A stretch of DNA of 64,000 bases from the NCBI GenBank assembly GCA_019802505.1, contig JAFMOC010000197.1, positions 297,001 through 361,000 of the forward strand, in the 5' to 3' direction. This DNA comes from Corydoras sp. C115 (taxonomy: Eukaryota; Chordata; Actinopteri; Siluriformes; Callichthyidae). The notes under the pieces were generated by a model. That model saw only the letters and a list, made by a program, of their open reading frames with translations. It was not told where the DNA came from and did not search any database. Positions 46,902 through 58,900 of this stretch are shown in pieces. Made by a program: the position numbers and the translations under genes. Numbering within the stretch: position 1 is the stretch's first letter; each line of letters opens with the position of its first letter.

Positions 46902-47277
46902 CCAGGCAGCCTTCTATCAGCAGACGGGGGTGTTTTGTGTTTTTAAGCGCAGCAGTGGGGGTGGGGGGGTGGGGGGGCTGTTCGGGTTGAATGGGTGTGT
47001 GCACAGGAACCTTCACTCTCAGAGAGCTCATTAATCACATCATTCAGAACCCAGATTAACAGAACCGGCACTAAAACGAGAGCGGGTCACACCAACGGGC
47101 CCGGAGGCACGGAGAACCTACGTCTTTAACCTGCGGAGATTCATTAGGGAAAAACTCGTTAGGGAAGGCCCTGCCTTCTGTTTCGGGTGCATTAAATTAA
47201 TCCCAAATAACAACGAGGCCCGACGCTGAAAAACGATGTACGGCGGATATAAAAACATAAACTGCATTACAACGGCT

Positions 47278-47567
47278 TGAGACAATGTCCTGGAGGTACA
47301 AGGGCTGGATTTGCATGTTCTCCCCAGTTCAGACAGGCATGTTAGGCTCTGCACATTGATTCAGAGCCGGTGCATTAAGAGGACGGTGTTGGGGGTTAAA
47401 CAGATGAATTTCAGTGCACGCTCCGTTTCAGACTCCCGTCACGGGGGGGGGGGGGGGGGGGGGGGGGTCACAATGTCTTCTTGAGACAATGTCCTGGAGG
47501 TACAAGGGCTGGATTTGCATGTTCTCCCCCAGTTCAGACAGGCATGTTAGGCTCTGCACATTGACGA
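47278..47567. repeat. Direct duplication of about 85 bp around a G-run
   Basis: GAGACAATGTCCTGGAGGTA through GGCTCTGCACATTGA occurs at 47279-47361 and again at 47482-47566. A G-run of about 25 (47443-47467) lies between. Similarity resumes beyond (GCATTAAGAG, GACGGTGT). Confidence 0.9.
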
Positions 47568-47569
47568 CG

Positions 47570-48430
47570 ATCACCCCGCATTAAGAGACGGTGTCGGGGC
47601 TGAAACGCTCCGTCCTGGACTCCACAATGGCGACGGCGAGGTGAGAGCTCGGCTCGGCGAGGGGAGGAAGTGGCGCTGAGAGGCGCGAGGGGAACAGGCC
47701 GCATCTGGCCACTAATGAGGCGCTCGGGGGCAGCGGCGTTCTCATCAGCCGTGTTTGTTTTCTCAGGCCGCTCCGCGTCGGCTCGCCGATTGTTTGGCTT
47801 GGTGAAGCCCCGCCGCCGTTCTCAGGATCTGGACGCTTTATTTATCGAGTCACTGACTGTGGAAGGCTTCTTTATTCCCCCCCGTCCTCCCCCTCCCCCT
47901 CCTCCTCCTCCTTGGGAGGCTAAATATAATCCCGGCCTCCCTCTCGGTCAGTGCGGTGACGGCGAGGGCCCTCCACCGGGAGGCTGAGAGCGAGACGGGG
48001 GGTTTCCCCATCTCCCGAGACCTTCGGGACGCGGGATTCACATCGGTCTGCAGCGTGGGGGGGACGAGCGCGGCATCATTCCGCGTGGTTCCACAGCCGC
48101 CTGTCCACGTCCGCCGTCCACGTCCGTCCGCGCGTCCTCCGCGTAACGATGTGAAAGTGGTTACACCCTCCATCCGTCTGAACGATAACGCAGTGATGTC
48201 ATGTGAGAAGTCCTTTATCAGGACAGATAAGATGGCATTATCTCAAAGACCTTATTTTTCGAGGAAAAAAAAAAAACCAAAAGGGAGGGTCACGGCACGT
48301 AGACACCGCCGGCCGGCACGCCGTTCTATTTATTCTGCTCTTATTTTTGGCGCCATGACGTGCAATCAAGCAAGAAAGAGTTCGGGCGCTGATCCTCCTC
48401 TATTCCCGGGACAATCAGCGCACAGACACG
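47570..48430. other. GC-rich island, no gene recognised
   Basis: CpG-rich; G+C keeps frames open up to about 160 codons, but no domains or exon borders are convincing. Confidence 0.4.
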
Positions 48431-48448
48431 AGTGCAGGCATATATAAT

Positions 48449-48772
48449 TCATTCATTCATTCATTATCTTCCGCTTTATCCTCTATTAGGAGGAGGGGGG
48501 GGTTCCCCATGCCCATCCAGGGGAGAACGTTTCGGGCGCCAATCCATCGCTGGGCACACACTCACTCACACAGGCACACTCTATATGGGGCAATTTGGAG
48601 AACTCAATTGACTTGATCCATGTTTTTGGACTGTGGGAGGAAACCGGAGAACCCGGAGGAAACCCACACAGACACGGGGAGAACATGGAAACTCCACCCA
48701 GATGGGGATTCACACTGGGAATCCCTAGTGCTGAGAGGAGAACATGCTAAAGCACTAAGCCAACGTGCCGCC
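48449..48772 (-). mobile_element. SINE family A with a target-site duplication
   Basis: Flanked by GGCATATATAATT on both sides. The second core is partly deleted (CGGGCGCCAATCCATCG). Confidence 0.9.
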
Positions 48773-48814
48773 GGCATATATAATTAAATATCTATTTTAA
48801 TTAGGTTCTTTATA

Positions 48815-49128
48815 GGGCGGCACGGTGGCTTAGTGGTTGGCATGTTCTCCTCTCATCACTAGGGATTCCCGGTTCGAATCCCCATCTGGGTGGAGTTTGT
48901 ATGTTCTCCCCGTGTCCGCGTGGGTTTCCTCCCACAGTCCAAAAACATGGATCAAGGTCAATTGAGTTCTCCAAATTGCCCCATATAAAGTGTGTCTGTC
49001 CAGCGATAATTTGCCCCCCTGTCCTGGGTGTATCTGCCCAGCGCCCGAAACATTCTCCCCTGTATGGGCATGGGGAACCCCCCCCCCCGCGACCCTAATA
49101 GAGGATATAGCAGAAGATAATGGATGGG
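48815..49128 (+). mobile_element. SINE family A, full length
   Basis: Head, cores, C-run and GATAATGGATGG tail. It lies about 40 bp from the inverted copy at 48449-48772. Confidence 0.9.
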
Positions 49129-49379
49129 TTCTGTGGTCAGACAGGTTGGGTGTGGGTGGGACAGCTGGAAACAGAATCCTGGACTTTTGGGGAAACCCCA
49201 AAATGATGATATGATGCTTCTGGTTCTTTGGTCAGGAACCGATACGATGCTGGTCTTCATTCTCTTATTTTTATTTGGTCCCAGATGAAAGACGACGACG
49301 TCCAGCATGAGAACACGTGAGGGACGGCGGGTTCCAAACTGCACTCCCTCTGAAGCGGCGTTGCGACAGTGTTTATTGT

Positions 49380-50110
49380 TAAAAGGCGAATGAAAGTGGT
49401 GCGAGAGCTTTTATCGGCTCGGTGTTTGTCACCCTCGCGCCGTCGAGGTCGTTCGGGGATAACTCTCTTATCGCCGACATGTTGTGACGACTCCCGCCGC
49501 CATAACTCCTGACCCGCCAGCCCGAAACATGATCCTTCATTGAAGTCCGGGACGTTTTTCGGGTTGTTTTTTTTTTAAGCGGCGGGCACGATGCCCACAC
49601 GCGGACACGCTGCTGCTGGGTGGAGGGTGGAGGGTGGAGATGGGCCGCTGAACTTTTAACCTTTTGCTGGAACAGCGGCGCTGAATTAAAGCCTGCTGTC
49701 AGGGAACAGAGAGGGTTCTGCAGGCAGAAAGACAGCAGCTACCTAACTGATGCCTGTGGAGCTCATGGGTGCCCGCGACACACTTTCGGGTTGAAGCGGG
49801 TATTTATTGCACGGGAACCGAAGACGCTGCAAGCATTTGTTAAGCCGTGGCTTCGCTCCCGCCTTCACATCTCTCCCCGAGTTAGAGGGGAGGATTTAGC
49901 GGCCTCTGGTTCCCAGGCTTTTCACCCCCGCGCCAGGTTCGGCGGGCAGACGGGGAGCGCCCTGTCGCAGCACCTTCACCTCGGTGCCCCGCGGAAATGA
50001 ATCCGAATCTGCGGCGGGACGGGCGAGGAGACGACGGGAGGCAGAGGCTGAGAACGGGGCAGATTGAGGGGGTGTTATGCAACGGGAGTGGGTGGCGCAG
50101 GGCGGATGAC
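49380..50110. other. GC-rich island, no gene recognised
   Basis: CpG-rich segment ending in a long GT microsatellite (50136-50190). Candidate regulatory DNA only. Confidence 0.4.
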
Positions 50111-50129
50111 GGGCAGACACTGGCACTCT

Positions 50130-50135
<6 letters not shown>

Positions 50136-50190
<55 letters not shown>
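50136..50190. repeat. GT microsatellite
   Basis: About 26 GT units. Confidence 0.96.
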
Positions 50191-50680
50191 ACTGGGAACA
50201 AGGCAATCAGGAGCCGTGGGAGCGGCAGGAGGGAGGGCAGGGCTCCTGGCGTGACCCTTTATCTCCGAAACACAGGAGAGAAGTCGTCCAGCACTCTGGG
50301 AAATGGCGCGAGCTCAGGTTACAGACGGCGTTCAGGACAGACTGTCGTGCCGTTTACAGCAGGATGGACTACAAAATGGAACTATAGAACTACAAAGTCC
50401 ATCTGTATGCTCGCTGGAGCTGATCATTTATACCAGTGGCTCTTAAAATGGAATGGATGCACAAGAAATGATATCTCCCAAAATGTTTGATAAGCTGCGT
50501 TCTGTAATTTGGCCGCTAGATGGCGGTAATGGATTGAAACCACGATCGCTTTACAAACCGGACTAGATTACGTCACAAAAGTCCAGATTATTAGAATTTT
50601 GTTTTTTAATAAACACGTTTCTGAATGAACAGCGTGTTTGTAAATGTTTTATAAAAGTAATCAGACACTCGAGGTTGAGT

Positions 50681-50908
50681 ATTCATTCTGTCATCATCTC
50701 CCGCTTAAGCCTCTATTAGGATCGCGGGAGCGAGGGGGGAGAAGGTTTTGGGGCGTTTCGGCAGATACACCCAGGACAGGGTGCCAACCTATCACAGGGC
50801 ACACACATACACTCTATATGGGGCAATTCAGAGCCTTCAATTTACCTTGAATCCATGTTTTTGGACTTTGGGAGGAAGCCGCCGTGTCCACTAAGCCGCC
50901 GTGTCGTC
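50681..50908 (-). mobile_element. SINE family A, diverged and internally deleted
   Basis: Contains GGCAGATACACCCAGGACAG and ACTCTATATGGGGCAATTC and ends CTAAGCCGCCGTGTCG; most of the first core is missing. Confidence 0.8.
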
Positions 50909-51229
50909 CAGGTTGTGTGATTATTGTGAATAAATCACGTAAAGCGGTGTGACCTTACTCGCGCCTCAACAATACCTCTTAGTAATTTATTCAGACTGAG
51001 GCCACGCCCTCTCGTACCTGATTGCTTTAATACACACTCGCGCCTGATTGACGTTAGCCGTATGTGGTTCCATGACGAAAAACAGAGGTGCAATGAGCGT
51101 AGAAGCCAAAAGGTGGCGGCGGTTAGATTAATTATATTGAATTTATGTAAATTTTTCATTTGATGTTTTTACGTTCAGAGTGTGGGTGTGTGTTCTGGAA
51201 TAGACGTCACATTTGATAAGTTTTAGTTG

Positions 51230-52500
51230 AACTTTAACGTTGCAGCTCGTCCGGCCGGGCTCCCTGCGCGTCCTCCCTGCCTCTCCGTCTCCTTGGCAGG
51301 GCATCCCTAACCGATTTTCCGCCTGCCACCAGCGTCGGCGCAGTTCTCACAGGACAGGAGGCAGAGCGTCCCGTCGCCGGCTCCTCCGCGCTCTAAATCA
51401 AAGCTCAGGAGCCATGAGTGACAAAGTCCCTTTCTTCTCCCGGTGCCTTCTGAAGAAGAAAGCCGTGTGCCCCCGCCCCGCACCGTCCCGCCCCCTGACC
51501 CGTGGGCGCCCCACGTGTTTACGGCTGAAAGGAGGTCGCTCACTTCAAGGTAGCCCTTGGTTTTGAGGCTCGTGTTTCTCCTGCCCTCGCGCTCACCCCT
51601 CGCTATTCACACGGTCCGCCGCGACAAGGCTCTCCTCTGTGCGCCCACAAGCCGGTGCCGCCGACACCATTCGTTAGCCGTCACTGCCACGCCACTGTCC
51701 TCCACACAAAAGCCCATGCTGAGGGATTAGAAAGGCCAGAACGGGACACGGGGCGCCTCAGATCCGTGACGTGCTGTTATGGTGATGTCCCGAAAGCGGG
51801 GACGCATGTCTTCCAGGAAGCTCTCCTGGCGCAGGGCCTTCGTTCTTAACCGTATTGTCTCGAGAACGTCCAGTTTCGCACATTATTCGCTTTTATTTTC
51901 ATATAAATCGACGGGACGAACGACCCCACGTTCTGCCTCCCGGAACCCTGTCCTGTGCTTCGTCACTCGGCGTGCCGAGTGCGAATCTAATCACCAGGTC
52001 CGATAGCGTAGCGGGCAGCCCATTAAAATAACACCGGAGTGCCGAGTGCGAGCCGTCTGCGCGCTCCAACGCGCCCACGCCGACAAATCCCCGAGCGCCG
52101 TGGAATTCTCACGAGAACCCTCGTCCACCGAGCCGCCAAAAATCCCCGCGTAGCGTTCCCAGAGCACTCGCAGGCCAACGCGGCTAATTTTAGGGCTCCG
52201 CCGGTTAACCGAGGTCAGAGGTCGGCCGTACGTTTCGGATGGAACTCGGCCGCCGGGTTAAAAATAGCGGACAATGCTGAGAGAGATGATGAGCAGGACG
52301 GCGGGGACTGGGTCCTGCAGCCCGAGCAGGAAGCGGGAGGAAGGACGACGTGTTTCCTGTAAACAAGCGCGCACCGCCGTTATTGTTTTGCCAACGGAAG
52401 GCGGGTCCATGTTTGTTATTTACCTCCAACGCCGTTTCTTTCTGCTCTTTACCTGTGAAATGACGCACGACTCCGCCCACTGCGACCACAAAGCATTAAA
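51230..52500. other. GC-rich island, no gene recognised
   Basis: The largest GC-rich segment between hey2 and hddc2. No conserved domain or splice-bounded frame found. Confidence 0.4.
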
Positions 52501-52743
52501 ATACACGATATTTAGGTAATGACAGGAGACAGGACACCATCACGCCTGCATGAGGGAATCCCGTCTGCGGACCGTGGACACTCTCACGCTCCAAAATATT
52601 AGGAGGTCTTAATAACACCCCGTTCTAATCTGGCTGCGTCTTTGTCTCATTTCAAGGGGTGATTTATGGGGTATTATGGGGTCAGACACTGATGTTGGGT
52701 GACAACACCAGGCTTTAAAAATTATTCCAAGGGTGTTAGATAG

Positions 52744-53087
52744 GAGGCGGCACGGTGGCTCAGTGGTTAGCATGTTCTCCTCTTAGCGCTGGGGATTCCC
52801 GGTTCGTGTCCCAATCTGGGTGGAGTTTCCATGTCCTCCCCGTGTCCGCATGGGTTTCCTCTGGGTTCTCCGGTTTCCTCCCACAGTCCAAAAACATGGA
52901 TCAAGGTCAATTGAGTTCTTCAAATTGCCCCATATAGAGTGTGTCTGTGTGAGTGAGTGAGTGATAGATTGCCCCCCCAGTCCTGGGTGTATCTGCCCCG
53001 CGCCCGAAACGTTCTCCCCTGGATGGGCATGGGGAACCCCCCCCGTGACCCTAGTAGAGGATAAAGCGGAAGATAATGGACGGATGG
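52744..53087 (+). mobile_element. SINE family A, full length
   Basis: Head reads GGCACGGTGGCTCAGTGG; tail GATAATGGACGGATGG. Confidence 0.88.
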
Positions 53088-53134
53088 CCCGCACACCGAA
53101 TTCACCCCCTCATTTCTTTATGGCTCTTGCATTG

Positions 53135-53215
53135 TGCTCTGGGGCACAGTTATGGGACAGAACATGGCCTTCCCCAAACTGTTTACACAAAGCAAGAAGC
53201 TTGCATTTGTTGAAA
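53135..53215 (+). mobile_element. Tc1-like remnant
   Basis: CTCTGGGGCACAGTTATGGG, then GGCCTTCCCCAAACTGTTTA, then CACAAAGC. Same segment as 21780-21965. Confidence 0.55.
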
Positions 53216-53299
53216 ACGCACGACAACAGGTGCGAGGTTTTATTTACTGGTATATAGTGTGGCATCAAATAGACGCTGCTGTATGTAGATAAATACAAT

Positions 53300-54080
53300 A
53301 AACTTTATTTAATGGATTAAATAATTCCCCGCACCTCAAAAAAAGGACGCAGGCAAGACAATGGACGAATGACAATAAACAGAGCCCTACGGGGTCGTAA
53401 TGTGGGGAGCTTCAGCATCAGCTCCACGTACAATAACGCCGTCACCATTCCCAAGCCTTGAGCGGTCGATATGTTGACCGCAGGCGCAGCCACTCCGGGC
53501 TGATGATTTTGGGTAATCACATGGGTGATTAGGTGTTGTGTATTCACGCATCCTTCCTGTTGCATACTCAACACGCACGTCGGACACAACTCCCAGGAAA
53601 AGTGTGTATTGTCTACAAGCACCAAACACAGCCTGGCCCGGCTCCGGAAGCCAGGTGGCAGAGTGTGACCAGCACGTAATGAGGGCCCGACCTGCGCGTC
53701 AACACGTGCTGTATTTAGCGCGGCGACGCAGCCGAGAGGAAGATGCTCATATCCTTCTTCCTCTCGGCCGATCCACCGTCCTTCCTCGCCAGACAGACAT
53801 TTTGGGAATCCGTGATGTAAGGGGGCTAAATTTGGAAGAGGGGAAACCGTCGTGGATGATGCATCGTATCTTTAGGATGCCTTCCTGTTTTCTGGCCAGG
53901 AACGAGTCTTCAAAGAGCTGACCGGAACAGAGTCCGATCTTAACCCCATCGGTCCAACATCAGTGTCTGATCTCACACATGAGACAAATAATAAGATAAA
54001 AGATAAATCTGATAAATCAGGTGGAAAGACTTTTCAGAAGGGACCAACATGTGAAATAATAAAAGATCCTGTGAAATAAT
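53300..54080. other. Intergenic DNA
   Basis: No gene recognised. CCAACATCAGTGTCTGATCT at about 53951 is a Tc1-like footprint. Confidence 0.45.
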
Positions 54081-54087
54081 AAAAGAT

Positions 54088-54091
<4 letters not shown>

Positions 54092-54134
<43 letters not shown>
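54092..54134. repeat. GT microsatellite
   Basis: About 20 GT units directly against the SINE tail. Confidence 0.95.
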
Positions 54135-54136
<2 letters not shown>

Positions 54137-54488
54137 ATCCATTATCTTCCACTTTATCCTCTATTAGGGTCGTGGGGGGGGGTTCCCATGCCCATCCAGG
54201 GGAGAACGTTTCGGGCGCTGGGCAGATTCACCCAGGACAGGGGGGCCAATTTATCGCTGGGCACACACTCACTCACACACACACACACACACTCTCTAAA
54301 TGGGGCAACTTGGAGAATTCAATAGACCTCGATCCATGTTTTTGGACTGTGGGAGGAAACTGGAGAACCTAGAGGAAACCCACACGGACACGGGGAGGAC
54401 ATGGAAATTCCACCCAGATTGGAATTCGAACCGGGAATCCCCAGTGCTGAGAGGGGATCGTGCTAACCACTAAGCCGCCGTGCCGCCC
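54135..54488 (-). mobile_element. SINE family A, full length
   Basis: TCCATCCATTATC tail complement through to GCCGCCGTGCCGCCC; box B is GATTGGAATTCGAACC in plus. Confidence 0.88.
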
Positions 54489-54499
54489 GTGTGTGTGTA

Positions 54500-55850
54500 T
54501 TCATATGTATATATATATATTATATATATATAAATTGTAGGGCTATGATATCACACTCATTATTTTAATTCGATGAAGATAAATCAAGTTTGGGCCCAAA
54601 TCCCTGGAACAGTGATTACAGATACGGAAACACTGTAAACACGGCGCTGCGTGTCAAGGACAAAACATCTAAAGAACTCTGAAGACATTTCCTCCTCCAC
54701 TGGAAACAAAATGAAGTAAAAACTGTCGGATTTTAAAAGCTTGTGGAGTAACATCAAAGCCCTGCGTCTCATCTTTTATCTCAGATTGTAATGTGATGTC
54801 AACTTTTTCGGTTCACATCACATTCCCAACAAAACAAGTTACATGTCGGGTTCATACGATGAGCTCAGGGGTCAGCACCACCAGCTCATGGTCAACATTA
54901 CACACTGCCGATTCAGTTTTTTTCCGTCCTCTCAGCATTTTAACCCCTCAATCCCCAGTGACCTCTGGGACAGTGCTCAGAAGATGGAGGGGTCAAGTGG
55001 TTGAACATTCAGATAGATCAGGAGAGGAGGTGGAGGCGCGTATGAACAGGATGTTAGGTTAGGAGGTGAGGTATATAAAGATATAAATGTACATCAGACA
55101 TAGAGATGTGTGAGGTATAGAGTGGGTCAAATACAGAGGTGGATGTGGGTCTGATATGGAGATCCACCAGGTATGAAGGTGGGTGAGGTATGGTGGTGAA
55201 TATATATTTATATATATATATATATTTCTGAGTGCTTGCATGATGCACCTCACCATGTTCTATCACCAGGTTCTTCTAAATGTATGAATGAATGTGTTTA
55301 TGGCTATAGAGAACCTACCAACCACAGTTCACTGTCACAGATAGAGGGTTCGGTCTGGTAAAATGTGTATATAGCGCCATCTAGTGTTAAAATCTAACTT
55401 TTAGTCAGCTATGTTCACACATGCAATGAAAATCTATAAAGATTTTGAAACGATCAACAAAACACAGAATATCTAGAGAAACCTTGTCGCGGTGTTACGT
55501 ACAAATCTGATTTCGCACCTTAACAATATGTTTGAACCAAAAAAAACTCCATAATTTTGAGAAAACATATTTTAATTTCGATATTTTGAAGTCAAATAAA
55601 GTCAAGGATTTAATTTAATGCATTATGCCCTGTATGGAACTACGTGACAGGTTGAACAGTAAACCGTCCACCACTGACGAAGCATGCAGCTAGTCACTCT
55701 GGAATGGTAATCATGATCCGCACAGGCATGTTTTAACGTAAATGTTCTTCGCTGTTGCACATTTTTGATTTTAATGTTAATATTGCATCTGACTAACATT
55801 TAAAACATCTTATTTAGTTGTATTAAAGAGGTTTTATGTAAATGTTTATG
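54500..55850. other. Intergenic DNA upstream of hddc2
   Basis: AT-rich, with short AT runs at 54507-54533 and 55200-55226. No gene recognised. Confidence 0.5.
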
Positions 55851-55931
55851 TCGCTCCGGGACGCTAGGGGCAGTATTTCAGCTCTCAGTGCCATTAAGCC
55901 TCACTGAAGAAGGCGGCGGTGCAGCGTAAAC

Positions 55932-58900
55932 ATGGAGAACATGCTTCAGTTTTTTAAATTAGTTGGTAAATTAAAGGTAATGTTTTCACTTTAAAACTGT
56001 TTTAACATTAAACTGCTGCAGGAACCGAACGTTTGGGTTTCAGAAGAGTTGTGGAGGGTTTTCAGGTCATTTCTGCACCGAATTAAATGATTTTGCAGGT
56101 TTATTTATGTTCTTTTGTTGCATTTTTTTTTGTTGTTTTAGGTCGATTTACATCAATTATATAGAAAATCCTGCAGCCAGCAGTCAGAAATGATACAGAT
56201 AAATAAATACAGATGTGGGCGGCACGGTGGCTTAGTGGTTTAGCATGTTCTCCTCTCAGCACTAGGGATTCCCGGTTCGAATCCCCATCTGGGTGGAGGT
56301 TCCATGTTCTCCCCGTGTCCGCTTGGGTTTCCTCCGGGTTCTCCGGTTTCCTCCCACAGTCCAAAAACATGGATCAAGTCAATTGAGTTCTCCAAATTGC
56401 CCCATATAGAGTGTGTCTGTGTGATTGAGTGTGTGTCCAGCGATGGATTGGCACCCTGTCCTGGGTCTATCTGCCCAGCGCCCGAGACGTTCTCCCCTGG
56501 ATGGGCATGGGGAACCCCCCCGCGACCCTAATAGAGGATAAAGCGGGAGATAATGAATGAATAAATGAAATACAGATGTTCTGAGTGTAATGAACTTTAT
56601 TATTAAAGTGTTCTCTCTGACCCTCCTGTTCCAGCGGGTGCCCCGGACAGGCTGGGTGTACCGGGGTGTGCAGCAGCCTGAGAGCGTGGCAGAGCACATG
56701 TACAGGATGGCCATGATGGCCCTAACCATCCAGGATCCTAATGTGAACAGAGAGAGGTGAGGGAGAGGGTCGCTTTTAACTCAAATCTAATTAAAAATGC
56801 TTATTTAACAGCTGCTTTTATCCAAAGCGACCCAAAAGTATCCCAACTTGACGATTGGGGTCAAAAAACCTGGAGCAATGAGCATTAAGGGTCTTGCTCA
56901 AGGAGCCACTTCAGTGGACCTGGGATTTGAACCCCCAACCTTCTGACTGATCATTCAAACACCCAAACCGCTGAGCTACCGCACCCTCCAACACTTTTTC
57001 AAGGATTCAAGGAGAATTTATTGCCATTTACGTAACATGTGGTACATGAAACACAAATAAAAATTGCATTTCACAGACCCAGTTTACCCTGTAGAATTTA
57101 AAAAATAGTAAAATTAAAATATTACATAAAAAAAAAAAAAATAATAAAATTAAATTACCAATGTAAATATAGCAGCATTATAATAAAAATGTAAATCTAA
57201 AAATAAAATATAAAATCAAGCAGCCGTGAGAGTGTCAAAGCACCACTTTCATCAGACATCCTACAACCAAACACTGTGTGTGCTTCTCTTCATTCATTCA
57301 TCATCTTCCGCTTTATCCTTTATCTATTAGGGTCACGGGGGGGGGGGGGGGGGGTTCCCCATGCCCATCCAGGGGAGAGCGTCTTGGGCGCTGGGCTGAT
57401 ACACCCAGGACACACTCACGCACACAAACACACTCTATATGGGGCAATTTTGAGAATTCAATTGACTTGATCCATGTTTTTGGACTGTGGGAGGAAACCG
57501 GAGAACCCGGAGGAAACCCACGCAGACACGGGGAGAACATGAAAACTCCACCCAGATGGGGATTCGAACCGGGAATCCCTGGCGCTGAGAGGAGAACATG
57601 CTAAACCACTAAGCCACCGTGCCGCCCTTGCTTCCCTTTATTCCAAATAAATATCCAACCTCACGCTCATTATTTAAATGGAGGACGGGCGGATGAATCC
57701 TAAATTAGAAAACACACAGCTTTTAAAACAATTCATGTATCTCTTTTATAGACACCTCCATCATCAGAACACTTCATCGTTATTGTCTTTAATCTTTTTT
57801 TTATTTAATTTAATGCAATTAAGGAACATCGTCATCATTTATATAAACGCACTCAACCCTCAGGTGTTAAACTGTCAGCTGTCCGCGTCCTCGAGTTTAA
57901 ATAAACCCGGCTTATTGGAAAATGAGTGAGCGGTGAGAGAGAGAGGAGAGAGAGAATGAGAGCGTGAGCGAACCAACCCAGCCGAGGCGCGCGACGCGGC
58001 GGTCTCTACGTTAAATACAATTAAAACATCCAGAACTCACCAGCCGCCTCAATCACGTCATATTTAATCCGTTAATCCGCTCTGTAATCTGTGAATCTGT
58101 TAATCCCGGCGTCATCAAAGTCATCACAAATAATAAAAACAGCGTCGGCAGGATCAAAAGAACTCCACCGTCTCCACTTCAAAAACGCCGCTCATTTCCT
58201 CTCTCCGCCCACTTCCGTTTTTTTCCCTTCTCCATAAACCTAATTAATTTTCTAATGAGGTTATGACGTCACTCCACGAGATCACGATGAGAACATAAAC
58301 ACAGGTTCATAAAGTGAAGCTTTTAAAAAATAGATATTTGAATGAGGGCAGCACGGTGGCTTAGTGGTTTAGCATGTTCTCCTCTCAGCGCTAGAGATTC
58401 CCGGTTCGAATCCCCATCTGGGTGGAGATTGCATGTTCTCCCCGTGTCCGCGTGGGTTTCCTCCGGGTTCTCCGGTTTTATCCCACAGTCCAAAAACATG
58501 GATCAAGGTCAATTGAGTTCTCCAAATTGCCCCATATGGAGTGTGTGTGTGTGAGTGAGTGTGTGTCCAGCGATGGATTGGCATCCTGTCCTGGGTGTAT
58601 CTGCCCAGCGCCCGAAACCTTCTCCCCTGGATGGGCATGGGGAATATACTCTAATATAGAGGATAAAGTGGAAGATAATGGATGGATATTTAAATGTAAC
58701 GTGACGTCACAGATAATAAACAATAGGTCTTCATGACATTGAGAGTTGAGTTCTCTGGACTGATGATGTAATGAAAGGCGGAGCCTGAAGCCCATGAGCC
58801 TCTTTGTTTATTGCAGGTGTATGAAGCTGGCCTTGGTGCACGACCTGGCAGAGTGCATCGTGGGTGACATCGCTCCGGCCGACAACATCAGCAAAGCAGA

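Noticed and set aside
47670..48447. GC-rich frames of 105-163 codons
   Set aside because: Open because of base composition; opposite-strand frames are equally open and no domain is seen.
51240..51566. Small protein containing MSDKVPFFSRCLLKKK
   Set aside because: GC-rich open frame with no homology that I recognise, no splice borders and no Kozak or promoter support.
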